The position numbers and the translations under genes are program-made. From NCBI GenBank assembly GCA_016874095.1, contig VGVH01000003.1, positions 105,748-169,747 on the forward strand: a stretch of DNA of 64,000 nucleotides, given 5' to 3'. This document shows positions 1 through 11,466 of this stretch, piece by piece. This DNA comes from Gammaproteobacteria bacterium. GTDB taxonomy: Bacteria > Pseudomonadota > Gammaproteobacteria > Steroidobacterales > GCA-2729495. Positions within the stretch are counted from its first letter, which is position 1. Every line of letters starts with the position of its first letter. The notes below the pieces were generated by a model. The model was not told the origin of the DNA. It saw only the letters and a list, made by a program, of their open reading frames with translations, and searched no databases.

Positions 1-750
1 TTTCAGGCGTGGTCCGGGCAGTCGCAGCAGCCGGCGGGCGACCCATGCGGCGAGGCCGAGGACGATGATCAGCGCCCAGCCGTACTCCCGGAGAAAGTCG
101 CTGGTGGCGATGAGCGCCTCGGTCAGTGCCGGCAATTCCTTGCCGGTGTTGGCAAAGACGGAGACCACCTTCGGTACCACGTAGACCAGCATCCCGCCGA
201 CGATCAACAGCGCCAGGGACACCAGCACGACCGGGTAGATCATCGCGTTCTGCACCTTCTGGTGCAGTTCCTGGCGGCTTTCCGTGTAGTCGGCAAGTCG
301 CTCCAGAATGGCGTCGAGATGGCCGGACTGCTCGCCAGCAGCGACGGTGGCGCGGAACAGTTCCGGAAATGCCCTCGGAAAGTCGCCGAACCCGTCAGCG
401 AGGGTGTGGCCCTCCATGACCTTCGACCGCACTCCGAGCAGGATGCTCTTGACGCGCGGTGACTCGGTCTGCTCGGCAACAGCGAGCAGAGCTTCTTCCA
501 GCGGGAGTCCTGATTGCACCAGGGTCGCGAGTTGACGGGTGACCAGCGCAAGATAGGCGGCAGTCATCGACTTGCGCAAGGTAAAGGACTGCTGGCGAAT
601 CGACTCTTTCTCCGCCACCTCGGCAACAGTAAGCGGCAGCAGGCGTCGCTCGCGCAGGATCTGGCGTACCTGCCGCGCGGTATCGCCTTCGACGACGCCA
701 CGGGTTTCGCGTCCGCTGGCATCGACCGCCGTGTATTCGAATGCGCCCAT
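1..750 (-). CDS. gspF: Type II secretion system inner membrane protein GspF (3' end truncated by window edge)
   Basis: Reverse-strand reading from ATG at 750: MGAFEYTAVDASGRETRGVVEGDTARQVRQILRERRLLPLTV...; GspF family; adjacent to gspE/D/C. Frame runs off the left edge, so it is absent from the ORF track. Confidence 0.93.
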   Translation of the reverse strand, partial: MGAFEYTAVDASGRETRGVVEGDTARQVRQILRERRLLPLTVAEVAEKESIRQQSFTLRKSMTAAYLALVTRQLATLVQSGLPLEEALLAVAEQTESPRVKSILLGVRSKVMEGHTLADGFGDFPRAFPELFRATVAAGEQSGHLDAILERLADYTESRQELHQKVQNAMIYPVVLVSLALLIVGGMLVYVVPKVVSVFANTGKELPALTEALIATSDFLREYGWALIIVLGLAAWVARRLLRLPGPRLK

Positions 751-768
751 GCCGGTTACGCGTGCCCG

Positions 769-2298
769 TCAGTTCGTGCGGGTGACGCGCAGCACTTCCT
801 CGAGCGTCGTGATGCCTGCGAGCACCTTGCGCAGGCCGTCGTCGCGGATACTCGGGCTCCGTGTGCGCGCATGGCGCTCGAGCTCATGCTCCCCGGATCC
901 GTCATGTATCATCGTTCTCAGTTCGTCGTCGATCGTGACGATTTCGTAGATGCCGGTACGTCCCTTGTAGCCGTTGCTCCCGGGCACGTCTTCGCGCGGG
1001 CGGAAGAGAGTGGGTGGTCTGGCCGGGTCGGTACCCAGCAGGCGGCATTCATATTCCGACGCGACGTAGGGTTCGCGGGCATCCGGGTCGAGCATGCGCA
1101 CCAGTCGCTGCGCCAGTACCCCGACCAGGCTGGATGACAGCAGGAAAGGCTCGATCCCCATGTCCCGCAGTCGCGTGACGGCACCGACTGCCGTGTTGGT
1201 GTGCAGGGTGGACAGCACCAGGTGACCGGTCAGGCTGGCCTGGACGGCGATTTCGGCAGTCTCGAGGTCACGGATCTCGCCCACCATGACGACGTCCGGA
1301 TCCTGGCGAAGGATGGCGCGCAGTCCACGGGCGAACGTCATCTCGACCTTCGTGTTCACCTGGGACTGGCCGATACCGTCGATGTAGTACTCGATAGGGT
1401 CCTCGACGGTCATGATGTTGCGCGTGTTGTCGTTGATGCGCTCGAGCCCGGCATACAGCGTCGTCGTCTTGCCGGAGCCGGTCGGACCGGTCACGAGAAT
1501 GATGCCGTGCGGCTTGTGAATGATGTCGTCGATCGTGACCTGCGTGTCGGCGTCCATGCCGAGGTGGTTCAGGTCGATTCGGCCCGCGTGCTTGTCGAGC
1601 AGGCGCAGGACCACCCGTTCGCCGTGGCCGGAAGGCATCGTCGATACACGCACGTCGACGGCGCGTCCCGCGACACGCAGCGAGATTCGCCCGTCCTGGG
1701 GCAGGCGTTTTTCGGCGATGTCCAGTTTCGACATGACCTTGATCCGCGAAACGACTAGCGGCGCCACGGCGCGGCGTGACTGCAGCACCTCCCGCAGTAC
1801 GCCGTCGATGCGGAACCTGACGACCAGTCGATTCTCGTAGGTTTCGATGTGGATGTCGGACGCGTTTTCCTTGACCGCCGACGTCAGTACGGCGTTGATC
1901 AGGCGAATGATCGGGGCGTCGTCGTCGCTTTCGAGGAGGTCGGACGGTTCGGGCAGTTGCTGGGCCACGAGGAGCAGGTCGGTGTCATCGCCGAATCCTT
2001 CGACCATCTGCATGGTGGAATTCGATTCGCGTTCGTAGGCTTCCTGCAGCCGCGCATCGAATTCGGCGGCGGGCGCGATCGACAGGTCGAGCGGAACGCC
2101 GGCATAGCGGCGTACCTCCGACAGGGCGCTGGGTGTTGCGTCCGGCCGGGCCAGAACCTGCGCCCGCCCATTTGTGAACTTGACGATCAGGACCCCTTGC
2201 CGCTTGGCGAACGCGAAGGGCAACATGCGCGTCGGCCGGACGCCAGAGCCCGCCGGCAGCGCGTCTGCCGGGTCAATTGGCGCTGGCTGGACTGCCAC
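769..2298 (-). CDS. gspE: Type II secretion system ATPase GspE (start uncertain; GTG at 2298 or ATG at 2226)
   Basis: ORF 769..2481: Walker [25 protein letters not shown], Asp/His boxes; [12 protein letters not shown]-terminal domain. The upstream part of the ORF overlaps gspD. Confidence 0.92.
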   Translation of the reverse strand: MAVQPAPIDPADALPAGSGVRPTRMLPFAFAKRQGVLIVKFTNGRAQVLARPDATPSALSEVRRYAGVPLDLSIAPAAEFDARLQEAYERESNSTMQMVEGFGDDTDLLLVAQQLPEPSDLLESDDDAPIIRLINAVLTSAVKENASDIHIETYENRLVVRFRIDGVLREVLQSRRAVAPLVVSRIKVMSKLDIAEKRLPQDGRISLRVAGRAVDVRVSTMPSGHGERVVLRLLDKHAGRIDLNHLGMDADTQVTIDDIIHKPHGIILVTGPTGSGKTTTLYAGLERINDNTRNIMTVEDPIEYYIDGIGQSQVNTKVEMTFARGLRAILRQDPDVVMVGEIRDLETAEIAVQASLTGHLVLSTLHTNTAVGAVTRLRDMGIEPFLLSSSLVGVLAQRLVRMLDPDAREPYVASEYECRLLGTDPARPPTLFRPREDVPGSNGYKGRTGIYEIVTIDDELRTMIHDGSGEHELERHARTRSPSIRDDGLRKVLAGITTLEEVLRVTRTN

Positions 2299-4351
2299 TG
2301 CCGTTTGCCTGGCCAACTGTCTGGGCGTCGGTCCGGAGTTTTCTGAGATCGATCGACGCAGGTGCCGTCGGCGCAGCGGGTGGCAGGACAGGTTTCTCCT
2401 GGCCTGGCATGAGCGCGATGCTGCCCGAATCCTGCGCGAACTGCTCGTTGCGGATGTAGTTGTACTTGGCGTTCGTCTCAAAAGCAGCTTGGGCGTCGTC
2501 GCGCATGATGGTCGGCTTGATGAAGACCATGAGGTTGGTCTTGGTCTTGCTGGTGCTGTCTACGCGGAACAGCTTGCCGATCAGCGGCAGGCTGCCGAGC
2601 AGCGGGACCCGGTTCTGCGTCTCGCGCACGTCGTCCTGGATCAGGCCGCCGAGGACCAGCGTACCGCCGTCCTCGACTATCACGGACGTCGTGATGGTGC
2701 GGTTGCTGGTGATGAGGTCGGCCGCCTTCGTTGCACCGGCCTGCAGTGCTGACAGCTCCTGCTCGATCTTGAGCAGGACCGCGTCGCCTTCGTTGATCTG
2801 CGGAGTAATTTTCAGCGACAGGCCAACCTGTTCGCGCTGGATCGTCTGGAACGGGTTCACCCCGGTCTGTCCGCCACCGCCCGTGCCCGTGTTGGTGAAG
2901 CTGCCGGTGATGAACGGTACTTCCTGGCCGACCTTGATCTCGGCTTCCTCGTTGTCCATCGTCACGAGCACCGGCGTGCCGACGATGTTGGTCTTGGCAT
3001 CGGTCGCCAGTGCGTTGATCAGTGCAGCGAAACTGGTGCCGGAGTCCGAAAGCCGGCCGACGCCGAGATTGATGCCGCCGCCGATTGCACCCGCGAGCGC
3101 GGCCGGATCGAGTTCGTCGCCGGCAGCACCTGCCACAAGACCGATCAGGCCACTGCCGCCGGTTTTCGGCGTAGCCAGATTCGTGACGCCGATGATGTTG
3201 TCGAGATCGGCATCGCCGACAGCCCAGTTGACGCCAAGCTCAGCCGCCTTGTCGGCGGAGACCTCGACGATCAGCGACTCGACCAGCACCTGCATGCGGC
3301 GGATGTCGATCTTGTCGATCACGGCCATCATGCCTTTCATGGTCTTGGGCGGGGCCGTGATGACCAGCGCGTTCGTCGGCTCGTCCGCCCAGATCGTGAT
3401 GTCGCCTTTTTCCGTTGGCGGCACGGCGTTCTGGCCAGCCGCGCCGGGTGAACCCCGATTCTGGTACTGGCTCTGGAGCTTCGTGGCGAGGTCTTCCGCG
3501 TCGGCGTAGCGGAGGTAGCGTACGCGGGTATCGCCGCCTTCCTGCAGCGGCGTGTCCAGGTGCGCGACGAGGGTGCGCAGCCGCAGGCGTTCGTTCTTGT
3601 CGCCGCTCACCAGCACGCTGTTGGTGCGCTCGTCCGCCACGAGTGTCGCCGATTGTGCAGCTCCGCCCTCGGCTTTGGCGCCCTGACCGAGCGCCGTCAC
3701 CACCCGCACGACTTCCGCGGCCGACGCGTTGTCGAGCCTGATGACCTCGAAATCCGCGCTGCTCGCCTGGTCGATCCGCTCGATGATGCGGATCATCCGC
3801 TCCACATTGCTGGCGCGGTCGGAAATGATGAGCAGATTCGATGGCGCATGTGCCGCAAGGTGTCCGTACTGCGGGATCAGCGGTCTCAGGATGGGAACCA
3901 GCTGCGCTGCCGCGACATTCCTGACGCTGATGACGCGGGTCACCAGGTCATCGGCGAGCCGGCCGCCGCCTGGCGCTCCCTCGGCGCCAGGCAGCTGCCT
4001 GGCGTTCGCATCGGGCAGCACCTTCACGACGTTGCCCGAGGGTACAGCGACGAAACCGTAGACGGACAGAATCGAAAGGAAGGCTTCGTAGAATGCGTCC
4101 GGGTTCATGGGTGCCGACGACAGCATCGTCACCTGGGCCTTTACCCGCGGGTCGAGCACGAAATTCTTCCCGGTGACCGCACCCACGGCTTCGATGACCT
4201 GGCGGATGTCGGCATCCTTGTAGTTGGGCGTGATGCTGCCGGTCTCGCCGAGAGCCAGCTGGGGCAGTGCGCAGGCGAGCACCGCCACTCGCAGGAACCG
4301 GCGCAACCCTTCGAAACGTCGAGGAAAATTCGCGCCTGCTTTCTTGCTCAC
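2273..4351 (-). CDS. gspD: Type II secretion system secretin GspD
   Basis: 692 aa; N0/N1 domains, secretin core ([37 protein letters not shown]). Confidence 0.95.
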   Translation of the reverse strand: MSKKAGANFPRRFEGLRRFLRVAVLACALPQLALGETGSITPNYKDADIRQVIEAVGAVTGKNFVLDPRVKAQVTMLSSAPMNPDAFYEAFLSILSVYGFVAVPSGNVVKVLPDANARQLPGAEGAPGGGRLADDLVTRVISVRNVAAAQLVPILRPLIPQYGHLAAHAPSNLLIISDRASNVERMIRIIERIDQASSADFEVIRLDNASAAEVVRVVTALGQGAKAEGGAAQSATLVADERTNSVLVSGDKNERLRLRTLVAHLDTPLQEGGDTRVRYLRYADAEDLATKLQSQYQNRGSPGAAGQNAVPPTEKGDITIWADEPTNALVITAPPKTMKGMMAVIDKIDIRRMQVLVESLIVEVSADKAAELGVNWAVGDADLDNIIGVTNLATPKTGGSGLIGLVAGAAGDELDPAALAGAIGGGINLGVGRLSDSGTSFAALINALATDAKTNIVGTPVLVTMDNEEAEIKVGQEVPFITGSFTNTGTGGGGQTGVNPFQTIQREQVGLSLKITPQINEGDAVLLKIEQELSALQAGATKAADLITSNRTITTSVIVEDGGTLVLGGLIQDDVRETQNRVPLLGSLPLIGKLFRVDSTSKTKTNLMVFIKPTIMRDDAQAAFETNAKYNYIRNEQFAQDSGSIALMPGQEKPVLPPAAPTAPASIDLRKLRTDAQTVGQANGSGSPASAN

Positions 4352-5277
4352 TTTGCCGCTCCGCCCACCGATGCGATCTGGTTGGTATCCAGTGTGAGGC
4401 TCTGCGCCTGCCCGTCTCGCTCGATGGTCATGGTGACCTGGGTGGTATCCGCCAGCGCCCGGAACATTTCCATTGCCTGCGCCGGATTATTGAGTGCCAT
4501 ACCGTTGATTTCCGTGACAAGGTCCCCAGGCTTCAGCCCGAGCCCCACGAACTGGTCCCGGTTGCGTCCCGGGTAGATGCGATAACCCTTCAGCTCGCCG
4601 GCCGGCATATAGGGCTGCGGCCGGATGATCTCGGTAATGCTGTTGGCGTTCTGCGTCACCACTTCCTGGATGGTCGATTGTGGCGGGCGTCGCACCATCA
4701 TGTCGATCGGCCGCGCCTGCCCGAAGTTCGCGCCACGGCCACCGGATGCGCGGGGCAGGATCAGCGCTTCCAGCGCTCCGCCACGACTAAGGATCACGCG
4801 GTCGGCCTGGACCTGCTGCAGCACGGCGCCGCCTGGAACGCTGTCCTTCAGGAAGTAGACTTTCTCGTTGCCGCTACCGTCGGCGATGATGGCATGCGCA
4901 AAGCGCTCGTCGGCGGCCGCGATGGCGCCCCGCAGCTGCAGATTCAGCTGGGTTTCTGGCGCCGTGCTGGCGTCGCTAAATGACGGCGCCGTTTCCGCCG
5001 CAGCGATCCCGAACAGGTGGGCGTTGACGATCGAGGAGTATGCCGACGGGCTGGTGCCACCCGCAGCAGCGGTCGCCTGGACGCCCGCGAAAGGTGGCGG
5101 TACCCAGGGTGCCGGATCGGCGGCCGGCACGAACAGCCAGACCAGTCGCGCCAGGTAATAGCCGATCGAAACCGCCAGCAGCAGGGATAGCCAGAACGGC
5201 AACACCTCGCTTGCGCGCTGGGCAAGCGCTTCTGGGGGCTGGCTCTGCCAGCGCTGCAGGAGTTCGGCCGGATTCAA
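4348..5277 (-). CDS. gspC: Type II secretion system protein GspC
   Basis: 309 aa; single TM, homology region and PDZ-like C-terminus (GYRIYPGRNRDQFVGLGLKPGDLVTEINGMAL); overlaps gspD start. Confidence 0.92.
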   Translation of the reverse strand: MNPAELLQRWQSQPPEALAQRASEVLPFWLSLLLAVSIGYYLARLVWLFVPAADPAPWVPPPFAGVQATAAAGGTSPSAYSSIVNAHLFGIAAAETAPSFSDASTAPETQLNLQLRGAIAAADERFAHAIIADGSGNEKVYFLKDSVPGGAVLQQVQADRVILSRGGALEALILPRASGGRGANFGQARPIDMMVRRPPQSTIQEVVTQNANSITEIIRPQPYMPAGELKGYRIYPGRNRDQFVGLGLKPGDLVTEINGMALNNPAQAMEMFRALADTTQVTMTIERDGQAQSLTLDTNQIASVGGAAK

Positions 5278-5530
5278 TCGGTCACCACGCCCAGGTGAGA
5301 GGCGGCGCGCAGCGCGGCCTCGAGGACTGGCAAATTAGCATAATCAAGGGCTTGGGTTAAGCATGACAGACCCCATCTCATTGCGGGACGTGAAGCGCCT
5401 CACGGTGCAGACGTTCGCGCAGTTGCTATACATAATGAGCGCATGGGCGGCGCCGTCCTGCCAGAAGCGGGCCGGGAATGCCGCTAATATGCGGAGAGTC
5501 GCGATTTTGCTGTGCCAGTCAGTGCGCGCC

Positions 5531-5869
5531 ATGTCGAACGAAGGCAATGAGCCGAACGGCCGTCCGGAGGAGGAGGGCCGCGGGCTTGCGCTCGAGGAGG
5601 CCAAGCCGAAGCTCAAGAAGCCGCCGCTCTTCAAGGTGCTGCTGATCAACGATGACTACACGCCGATGGAATTCGTCGTCGAGGTGCTGGAACTGATCTT
5701 CGCGATGGACCGTCAGAAGGCGACGCGGGTTATGCTCGAGGTGCACACCAAGGGCAAAGGAGTCTGCGGTGTCTTCACCTGGGAGATAGCGGAGACCAAG
5801 GTAGCGCAGGTCACGACTTTCGCACAGCAGCACCAGCATCCGTTGCTGTGCACGCTAGAGGAAACCTGA
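5531..5869 (+). CDS. clpS: ATP-dependent Clp protease adaptor ClpS
   Basis: [24 protein letters not shown]...[14 protein letters not shown]; immediately upstream of clpA. Confidence 0.95.
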   Translation: MSNEGNEPNGRPEEEGRGLALEEAKPKLKKPPLFKVLLINDDYTPMEFVVEVLELIFAMDRQKATRVMLEVHTKGKGVCGVFTWEIAETKVAQVTTFAQQHQHPLLCTLEET

Positions 5870-5878
5870 GGCAAGGTC

Positions 5879-8164
5879 ATGTTGAGCAGCGAACTCGAAT
5901 ATTGTCTGAACGAAGCCTTCCAGCAGGCGCGCACCAACCGTCACGAGTACATGACGGTCGAGCACTTGCTGCTGGCGATACTCGACATTCCCGCAGTCAG
6001 CGAGATCCTGAAGTCCTGCGGCGCCGATCTCGACCGGCTGCGTCGCGAGCTTGAGGAGTTCATCTACCAGTCGACACCCCGGCTGAAGGGCGAGACGGAA
6101 AAGGATGTGCAGCCCACCCTGGGTTTCCAGCGGGTCCTGCAGCGTGCCGTCTTCCACGTGCAGTCGAGCGGCAAGAAGGAGGTCAAAGGCGAGAACGTCC
6201 TGGTCGCCGTCTTCGGCGAGAAGCAGTCGCACGCGGTCTATGCACTCGGCCTGCACGACGTCACGCGGATCGACGTGGTCAACTTCATTTCGCATGGTCT
6301 CGCCAAGTTCGGCGGGAAGCAGGGCGCAACGGCGCGTGGCGGCGAAGGTGAGGAGGGCGAAACTGACGCCAGCAGTAATGCGCTGGAGAGCTATGCGGCC
6401 AACTTGAACCGGCGCGCCTCCGAGGGCCGGATCGATCCGCTGATCGGCCGCCAGGCCGAGATCGAGCGCACGGTCCAGGTGCTGTGCCGCCGACGCAAGA
6501 ACAACCCGCTGTACGTCGGTGAGGCTGGTGTTGGCAAGACTGCCCTGGCAGAGGGCCTCGCCAAGATGATCGTCGAGGGCCAGGTGCCTGCAGTACTCAA
6601 GGACTGCACCATCTGGGCGCTGGACATGGGCGCATTGCTTGCGGGCACCAAGTACCGCGGCGATTTCGAGAAACGCCTCAAGGCAGTGATTGCAGAACTG
6701 AAAAAGACTCCGGGCTCGATCCTGTTCATCGACGAGATACATACGGTCATCGGCGCCGGGGCTGCATCGGGCGGGGTCCTCGACGCGTCCAACCTCATCA
6801 AGCCGGTGCTCGCCAATGGCGAGCAGCGTTGCATCGGCTCGACCACCTATCGCGAATACCGCCACATATTCGAGAAGGATCACGCCCTGGCACGCCGCTT
6901 CCAGAAGATCGACGTGCCGGAGCCATCCGTCCCTGAAACGGTCGAGATACTGAAGGGCCTGCGAAGCCGCTTCGAGGAGCATCACGGCGTTCGTTATACC
7001 GATCAGGCACTCTCGGCCGCCGCGGAGCTGTCGGCACGTCACATCAACGAGCGACAGCTTCCGGACAAGGCGATCGACGTCATTGACGAGGCCGGTGCCA
7101 GCACCCGCCTGCTGCCACCGGAGACGCGTGGCGACGTGGTGGACGTGCCGCAGATCGAGACCGTGGTCGCGCGGATTGCGCGGATCCCGCCAAAGAGCGT
7201 GTCAGCTTCAGATCGCGACCAGCTGCGAAATCTCGAACGCGATCTGAAGCTGGTGATTTTCGGCCAGGATACGGCGATCGAGGCGCTCGCTTCGGCCATC
7301 AAGATGGCGCGTTCGGGCCTGCGTGAGCCGGAAAAGCCGGTTGGCGCATTCCTGTTTGCCGGCCCGACTGGTGTTGGCAAGACCGAGGTGACCCGTCAGC
7401 TCGCGCACTGCCTGGGCATCGAGCTGATCCGCTTCGACATGTCCGAGTACATGGAACGACATACAGTGTCACGGCTGATCGGGGCGCCTCCCGGCTACGT
7501 GGGGTTCGATCAGGGCGGCCTGCTGACCGAGGCGATCAGCAAGAACCCGCATGCCGTGCTTCTGCTCGATGAAATCGAAAAGGCTCACCCGGAGGTCTTC
7601 AACCTGCTGCTGCAGGTGATGGATCACGGCACGCTGACCGACAACAACGGTCGCAAGGCCGACTTCCGCAACGTGATCATCGTCATGACCACGAATGCGG
7701 GGGCCCAGGAAATGAGTCGATCGTCGATCGGCTTTATGCAGCAGGATCACAGCAGCGATGGCATGGCCATCCTGTCCAGGATGTTTTCGCCGGAGTTCCG
7801 CAATCGTCTGGACACGATCATCCAGTTCAAGCCGCTGCCCCGCGAGGCGATCTTGCGCGTCGTCGATAAGATGATCATGCAGCTGGAAGCGGCGGTCGAG
7901 CGAAACGACGTCACCGTCGAGCTGGAGCAGGAGGCGCGGGAGTGGCTCGCCGACAAGGGCTATGACCCCGCAATGGGCGCGCGTCCGATGGCGCGTGTCA
8001 TCCAGGAGAACATCAAGCGCCCGCTGGCCGAGTTGCTGCTGTTCGGGGAACTGGCCAGTGGCGGGCACGTGCGCATAGTGCTCGGCACGGATGGCACGCT
8101 GCAGCTGGTTGCGACGGCAAACACGCGCAGCCTGGAACATCTGGCGGTGACTGACGCCCGCTGA
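5879..8164 (+). CDS. clpA: ATP-dependent Clp protease ATP-binding subunit ClpA
   Basis: 761 aa, Clp N domain plus two AAA+ modules (GEAGVGKTALAEGLA, GPTGVGKTEVTRQLA). Confidence 0.97.
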   Translation: MLSSELEYCLNEAFQQARTNRHEYMTVEHLLLAILDIPAVSEILKSCGADLDRLRRELEEFIYQSTPRLKGETEKDVQPTLGFQRVLQRAVFHVQSSGKKEVKGENVLVAVFGEKQSHAVYALGLHDVTRIDVVNFISHGLAKFGGKQGATARGGEGEEGETDASSNALESYAANLNRRASEGRIDPLIGRQAEIERTVQVLCRRRKNNPLYVGEAGVGKTALAEGLAKMIVEGQVPAVLKDCTIWALDMGALLAGTKYRGDFEKRLKAVIAELKKTPGSILFIDEIHTVIGAGAASGGVLDASNLIKPVLANGEQRCIGSTTYREYRHIFEKDHALARRFQKIDVPEPSVPETVEILKGLRSRFEEHHGVRYTDQALSAAAELSARHINERQLPDKAIDVIDEAGASTRLLPPETRGDVVDVPQIETVVARIARIPPKSVSASDRDQLRNLERDLKLVIFGQDTAIEALASAIKMARSGLREPEKPVGAFLFAGPTGVGKTEVTRQLAHCLGIELIRFDMSEYMERHTVSRLIGAPPGYVGFDQGGLLTEAISKNPHAVLLLDEIEKAHPEVFNLLLQVMDHGTLTDNNGRKADFRNVIIVMTTNAGAQEMSRSSIGFMQQDHSSDGMAILSRMFSPEFRNRLDTIIQFKPLPREAILRVVDKMIMQLEAAVERNDVTVELEQEAREWLADKGYDPAMGARPMARVIQENIKRPLAELLLFGELASGGHVRIVLGTDGTLQLVATANTRSLEHLAVTDAR

Positions 8165-8178
8165 ACGGGCCGGCGCTG

Positions 8179-8397
<219 letters not shown>

Positions 8398-8498
8398 CGA
8401 CTCTTCCGGTACTCAGGGCCGGCGGATTTTGCGCGAACTTGTCGGGCCGTGCAAGCGATACGGGCACGCAAGCGCCTCGTCCGGCTCGTTTTTTCGCT

Positions 8499-9224
8499 TC
8501 AGCCGAGCTCGCTGGTCGCTCGCAGCGGCGTCGGTCGTATCCGCCTTTCCGGGCCCGCACTCACCAGCGAGCCGATCGTGCGCAGGAATTCCGCGCGCGG
8601 CAGTCGGGTTGCGCCGAGTGAGTCAAGGTGCGGATTCGGCACCTGGCAGTCGATGAGTGAAATGCCGTGCTGGCGCGCGACCGCGTCCAGGCAGACCAGT
8701 GCAACCTTCGATGCGTCGCTCAGCAGGCTGACCATCGACTCGCCGAAGAACGCACCTCCGATCGCGATGCCATAGAGTCCGCCGGCGAGAGATGCGCCGT
8801 GCCAGACCTCGATGGAGTGTGCGACGCCGCGTTCGTGCAGGCGTGTGTAGGCGCGAATCATGTCGCGGGTGATCCAGGTGCCGCTGTCCTGGCGGGTTTT
8901 GGCGCAGAGCCGGATGAGAGACCCGAAATCCTGGTCAACCGACACTTGGTACTCTGCGGAACGCAAGCGGCGACCGAGGCTGCGGGAGATGTGCAGCTTA
9001 CCCGGCAGGAAAACCGCGCGTGGGTCCGGGCACCACCAGAGTATCGGCTGTCCCTCGCTGAACCAGGGAAAGATGCCGCGGCGATAGGCGGCGATCAGCC
9101 GCTCGGGACTCAGGTCGCCACCGGCCGCCAGCAGGCCATTGGGTTCCTGCCAGGCCGTTTCCGCAGGCGGAAAGGCATCGGGCGGATCCGTCGAGCGCAG
9201 CCAGTGCAGCGGTTGGCCGTTCAC
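8499..9224 (-). CDS. aat: Leucyl/phenylalanyl-tRNA--protein transferase
   Basis: 241 aa; FPPAETAWQEPNGLLAAGGDLSPERLIAAYRRGIFPWF...WWCPDPRAVF signature. Confidence 0.96.
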   Translation of the reverse strand: MNGQPLHWLRSTDPPDAFPPAETAWQEPNGLLAAGGDLSPERLIAAYRRGIFPWFSEGQPILWWCPDPRAVFLPGKLHISRSLGRRLRSAEYQVSVDQDFGSLIRLCAKTRQDSGTWITRDMIRAYTRLHERGVAHSIEVWHGASLAGGLYGIAIGGAFFGESMVSLLSDASKVALVCLDAVARQHGISLIDCQVPNPHLDSLGATRLPRAEFLRTIGSLVSAGPERRIRPTPLRATSELG

Positions 9225-10363
9225 TCCGGCGAGCGACGGTAGGGCAGATGCGCGGCCGCCGCCTCCATGTAGCCGTCGATATGCTGTCCCTCCTGCGCGA
9301 CGTAGTGGTCGACGGCCTTCGCGAACCGCGGATCGGCCAGCCAGTGTGCAGAGTGAACCCTGGTTGGCGCGAATCCGCGCGAGAGCTTGTGCTCACCCTG
9401 TGTGCCCGGTTCGAAGCGCGCCAGACCATGGTTTACGCAGTACTCGATTCCCTGGTGATAGCAGGTCTCGAAGTGCAGGCTGTGGTAGTCGCCGGTGCTG
9501 CCCCAGTAGCGGCCGTAGAGTGTGTCCTCGCTGCGGAAGAAAATGGCTGTTGCCACGGGCGAGCCTTGCTGCTCGGCCAGCAGTACGAGCAGGGACTCGG
9601 GCATGGTGCGGGCGATCTCGCGGAAAAACGCAGCGTTCAGGTAAGGTTCCCGGCCGCGGCGCCAGAAAGTGCTCGCGTACAACGGCATGACGGCCTGCCA
9701 GAGAGCGTCGGTCATGACGTCGCCGCCGAGCCAGCGAAAGCCGATGCCGGCCTCAGTAACACGTCGCCGCTCCCGTCGCGCCTTCTTGCGCTTGTCGGCA
9801 GAAAACGTCTCCAGGAAATCATCGAAGCTCGCGTAGCCCCGGTTCTGCCAGTGGAATTGACAGTCCCGGCGCTGCAGGCAGTCACTTTCCGCGAGTGCGG
9901 GCAGCTCGCCAGCGGCGGGGAAGAGCACGTGCAGCGACGACACGCCAGCGTCGCGCGCGTAGTCGACTGCCGCACGAGCGAGCGCCGTGGCCAGCGCACC
10001 ATCGGAACGGCCCTCTGCAGTGAGCAGGCGCCGGCCGGTGGCGGGCGTAAACGGCACCGCCGAGACCAGCTTCGGGAAGTAGCGCATGCCTGCCCGCCTG
10101 TAGGCATCTGCCCAGGCGAAGTCAAAGACGAACTCCCCCCAGGAGTCGGTCTTTTCGTAAAGCGGCATGGCCGCGACAGGGGTTCCGTCGTCCTGTCGCA
10201 GCAGCAGATGACGTGGAGTCCAGCCCGTACCCGGCCCTACCGAGCCGCTGTGTTCGAGCGCTGCCAGGAACTCATGGCGCAGGAAAGGGCCTGAGCCGGC
10301 TGACAACCGGTTCCAGGCAGCGGCCGGTACATCGTCGATGCTGTTCGAGGCTGACGCCTTCAA
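9221..10363 (-). CDS. GNAT-like / COG3146-type (DUF482) N-acyltransferase; start codon uncertain (TTG candidate)
   Basis: ORF 9221..10663, core from ASNSIDDVPAAAWNRLSAGSGPFLRHEFLAALE; Fem/GNAT-like C-terminal half; 4-nt overlap with aat. Confidence 0.8.
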   Translation of the reverse strand: MKASASNSIDDVPAAAWNRLSAGSGPFLRHEFLAALEHSGSVGPGTGWTPRHLLLRQDDGTPVAAMPLYEKTDSWGEFVFDFAWADAYRRAGMRYFPKLVSAVPFTPATGRRLLTAEGRSDGALATALARAAVDYARDAGVSSLHVLFPAAGELPALAESDCLQRRDCQFHWQNRGYASFDDFLETFSADKRKKARRERRRVTEAGIGFRWLGGDVMTDALWQAVMPLYASTFWRRGREPYLNAAFFREIARTMPESLLVLLAEQQGSPVATAIFFRSEDTLYGRYWGSTGDYHSLHFETCYHQGIEYCVNHGLARFEPGTQGEHKLSRGFAPTRVHSAHWLADPRFAKAVDHYVAQEGQHIDGYMEAAAAHLPYRRSPE

Positions 10364-10382
10364 GGAACGGCCAGGCACCGGA

Positions 10383-11348
10383 TCAGCGTGGCGGCAGCGA
10401 GTCCAGGTACTTCTCTGCATCGAGTGCTGCCATGCAACCCGACCCCGCCGATGTAATCGCCTGACGGTAGACATGATCGGCGACGTCTCCGGCGGCGAAC
10501 ACGCCGGGTACGCTCGTCGCCGTTGCCCCGCCGTGCAGGCCAGACCGTACGACGATGTAGCCGTTGCGCATATCGACCTGATCCCGGAACACTCCGGTGT
10601 TCGGGTCGTGTCCGATGGCAATGAAAACGCCGGTGACGGCGAGGTCGGCGGTCGTCGCTGCATCGTTCACGTCGCGCAGGCGCAAGCCCGTCACGCCCTG
10701 CTCGTTGCCGAGTACTTCAGCTACGGCGCTGTTCCAGCGTATCCGAACGTTCCCGCCGTCGCGCGTCCGCGAGAACAGCTTGGCCTGGAGCATCTTTTCC
10801 GCGCGAAGCGCGTCGCGGCGATGGACAAGCGTGACGCTGCGGCAGATATTCGAGAGATAGAGCGCTTCCTCGACGGCGACGTTGCCGCCGCCCACGACCG
10901 CCACATCCTGGCCGCGATAGAAAAAGCCGTCGCAGGTTGCGCAGGCCGACACGCCCTTGCCGCGTAACGCTGTTTCGCTGGGCAGGCCGAGATAGCGGGC
11001 GGACGCGCCGGTGGCGATGATCAACGCGTCGGCCGTATAACGGCGCTCGCCGCCTGCAAGTTCGATCAGCCGCGCCGCCAGCCGAGCTTCCTTTACGTAG
11101 TCGAATACGACCTCGACGTTCAGGCGCGCAACATGCTCACCGAGCTCGGCCATGAGCTTCGGGCCCTGCAGTCCCTCCGGCCCGCCCGGCCAGTTGTCGA
11201 CGTCGGTCGTGGTCATGAGCTGGCCGCCCTGTTCGAGGCCCGTCAGGAGCAGGGGCTGCAGGTTTGCCCTGGCCGCATAGACCGCTGCCGTGTAACCGGC
11301 GGGACCGGACCCCAGGATGATCAGGCGGGCGTGTCGCGTATCGGCCAT
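10383..11348 (-). CDS. trxB: Thioredoxin-disulfide reductase
   Basis: 321 aa; FAD/NAD motifs and redox-active CATC ([25 protein letters not shown]). Confidence 0.96.
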   Translation of the reverse strand: MADTRHARLIILGSGPAGYTAAVYAARANLQPLLLTGLEQGGQLMTTTDVDNWPGGPEGLQGPKLMAELGEHVARLNVEVVFDYVKEARLAARLIELAGGERRYTADALIIATGASARYLGLPSETALRGKGVSACATCDGFFYRGQDVAVVGGGNVAVEEALYLSNICRSVTLVHRRDALRAEKMLQAKLFSRTRDGGNVRIRWNSAVAEVLGNEQGVTGLRLRDVNDAATTADLAVTGVFIAIGHDPNTGVFRDQVDMRNGYIVVRSGLHGGATATSVPGVFAAGDVADHVYRQAITSAGSGCMAALDAEKYLDSLPPR

Positions 11349-11466
11349 CGGTCATTTCCCTTTGGGCTGCGTAGTGTAGTGGAAACAACCGGTTCTGCTG
11401 CTATGATTGCCGCGAACTGCTTTTGCGCAGAAGCAGTTGACCCTAGTTGTTGTTGTGAAAGTTTAA

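Noticed and set aside
126-1137. Plus-strand ORFs at the left edge
   Set aside because: Antisense to gspF and gspE, whose minus-strand frames are clear.
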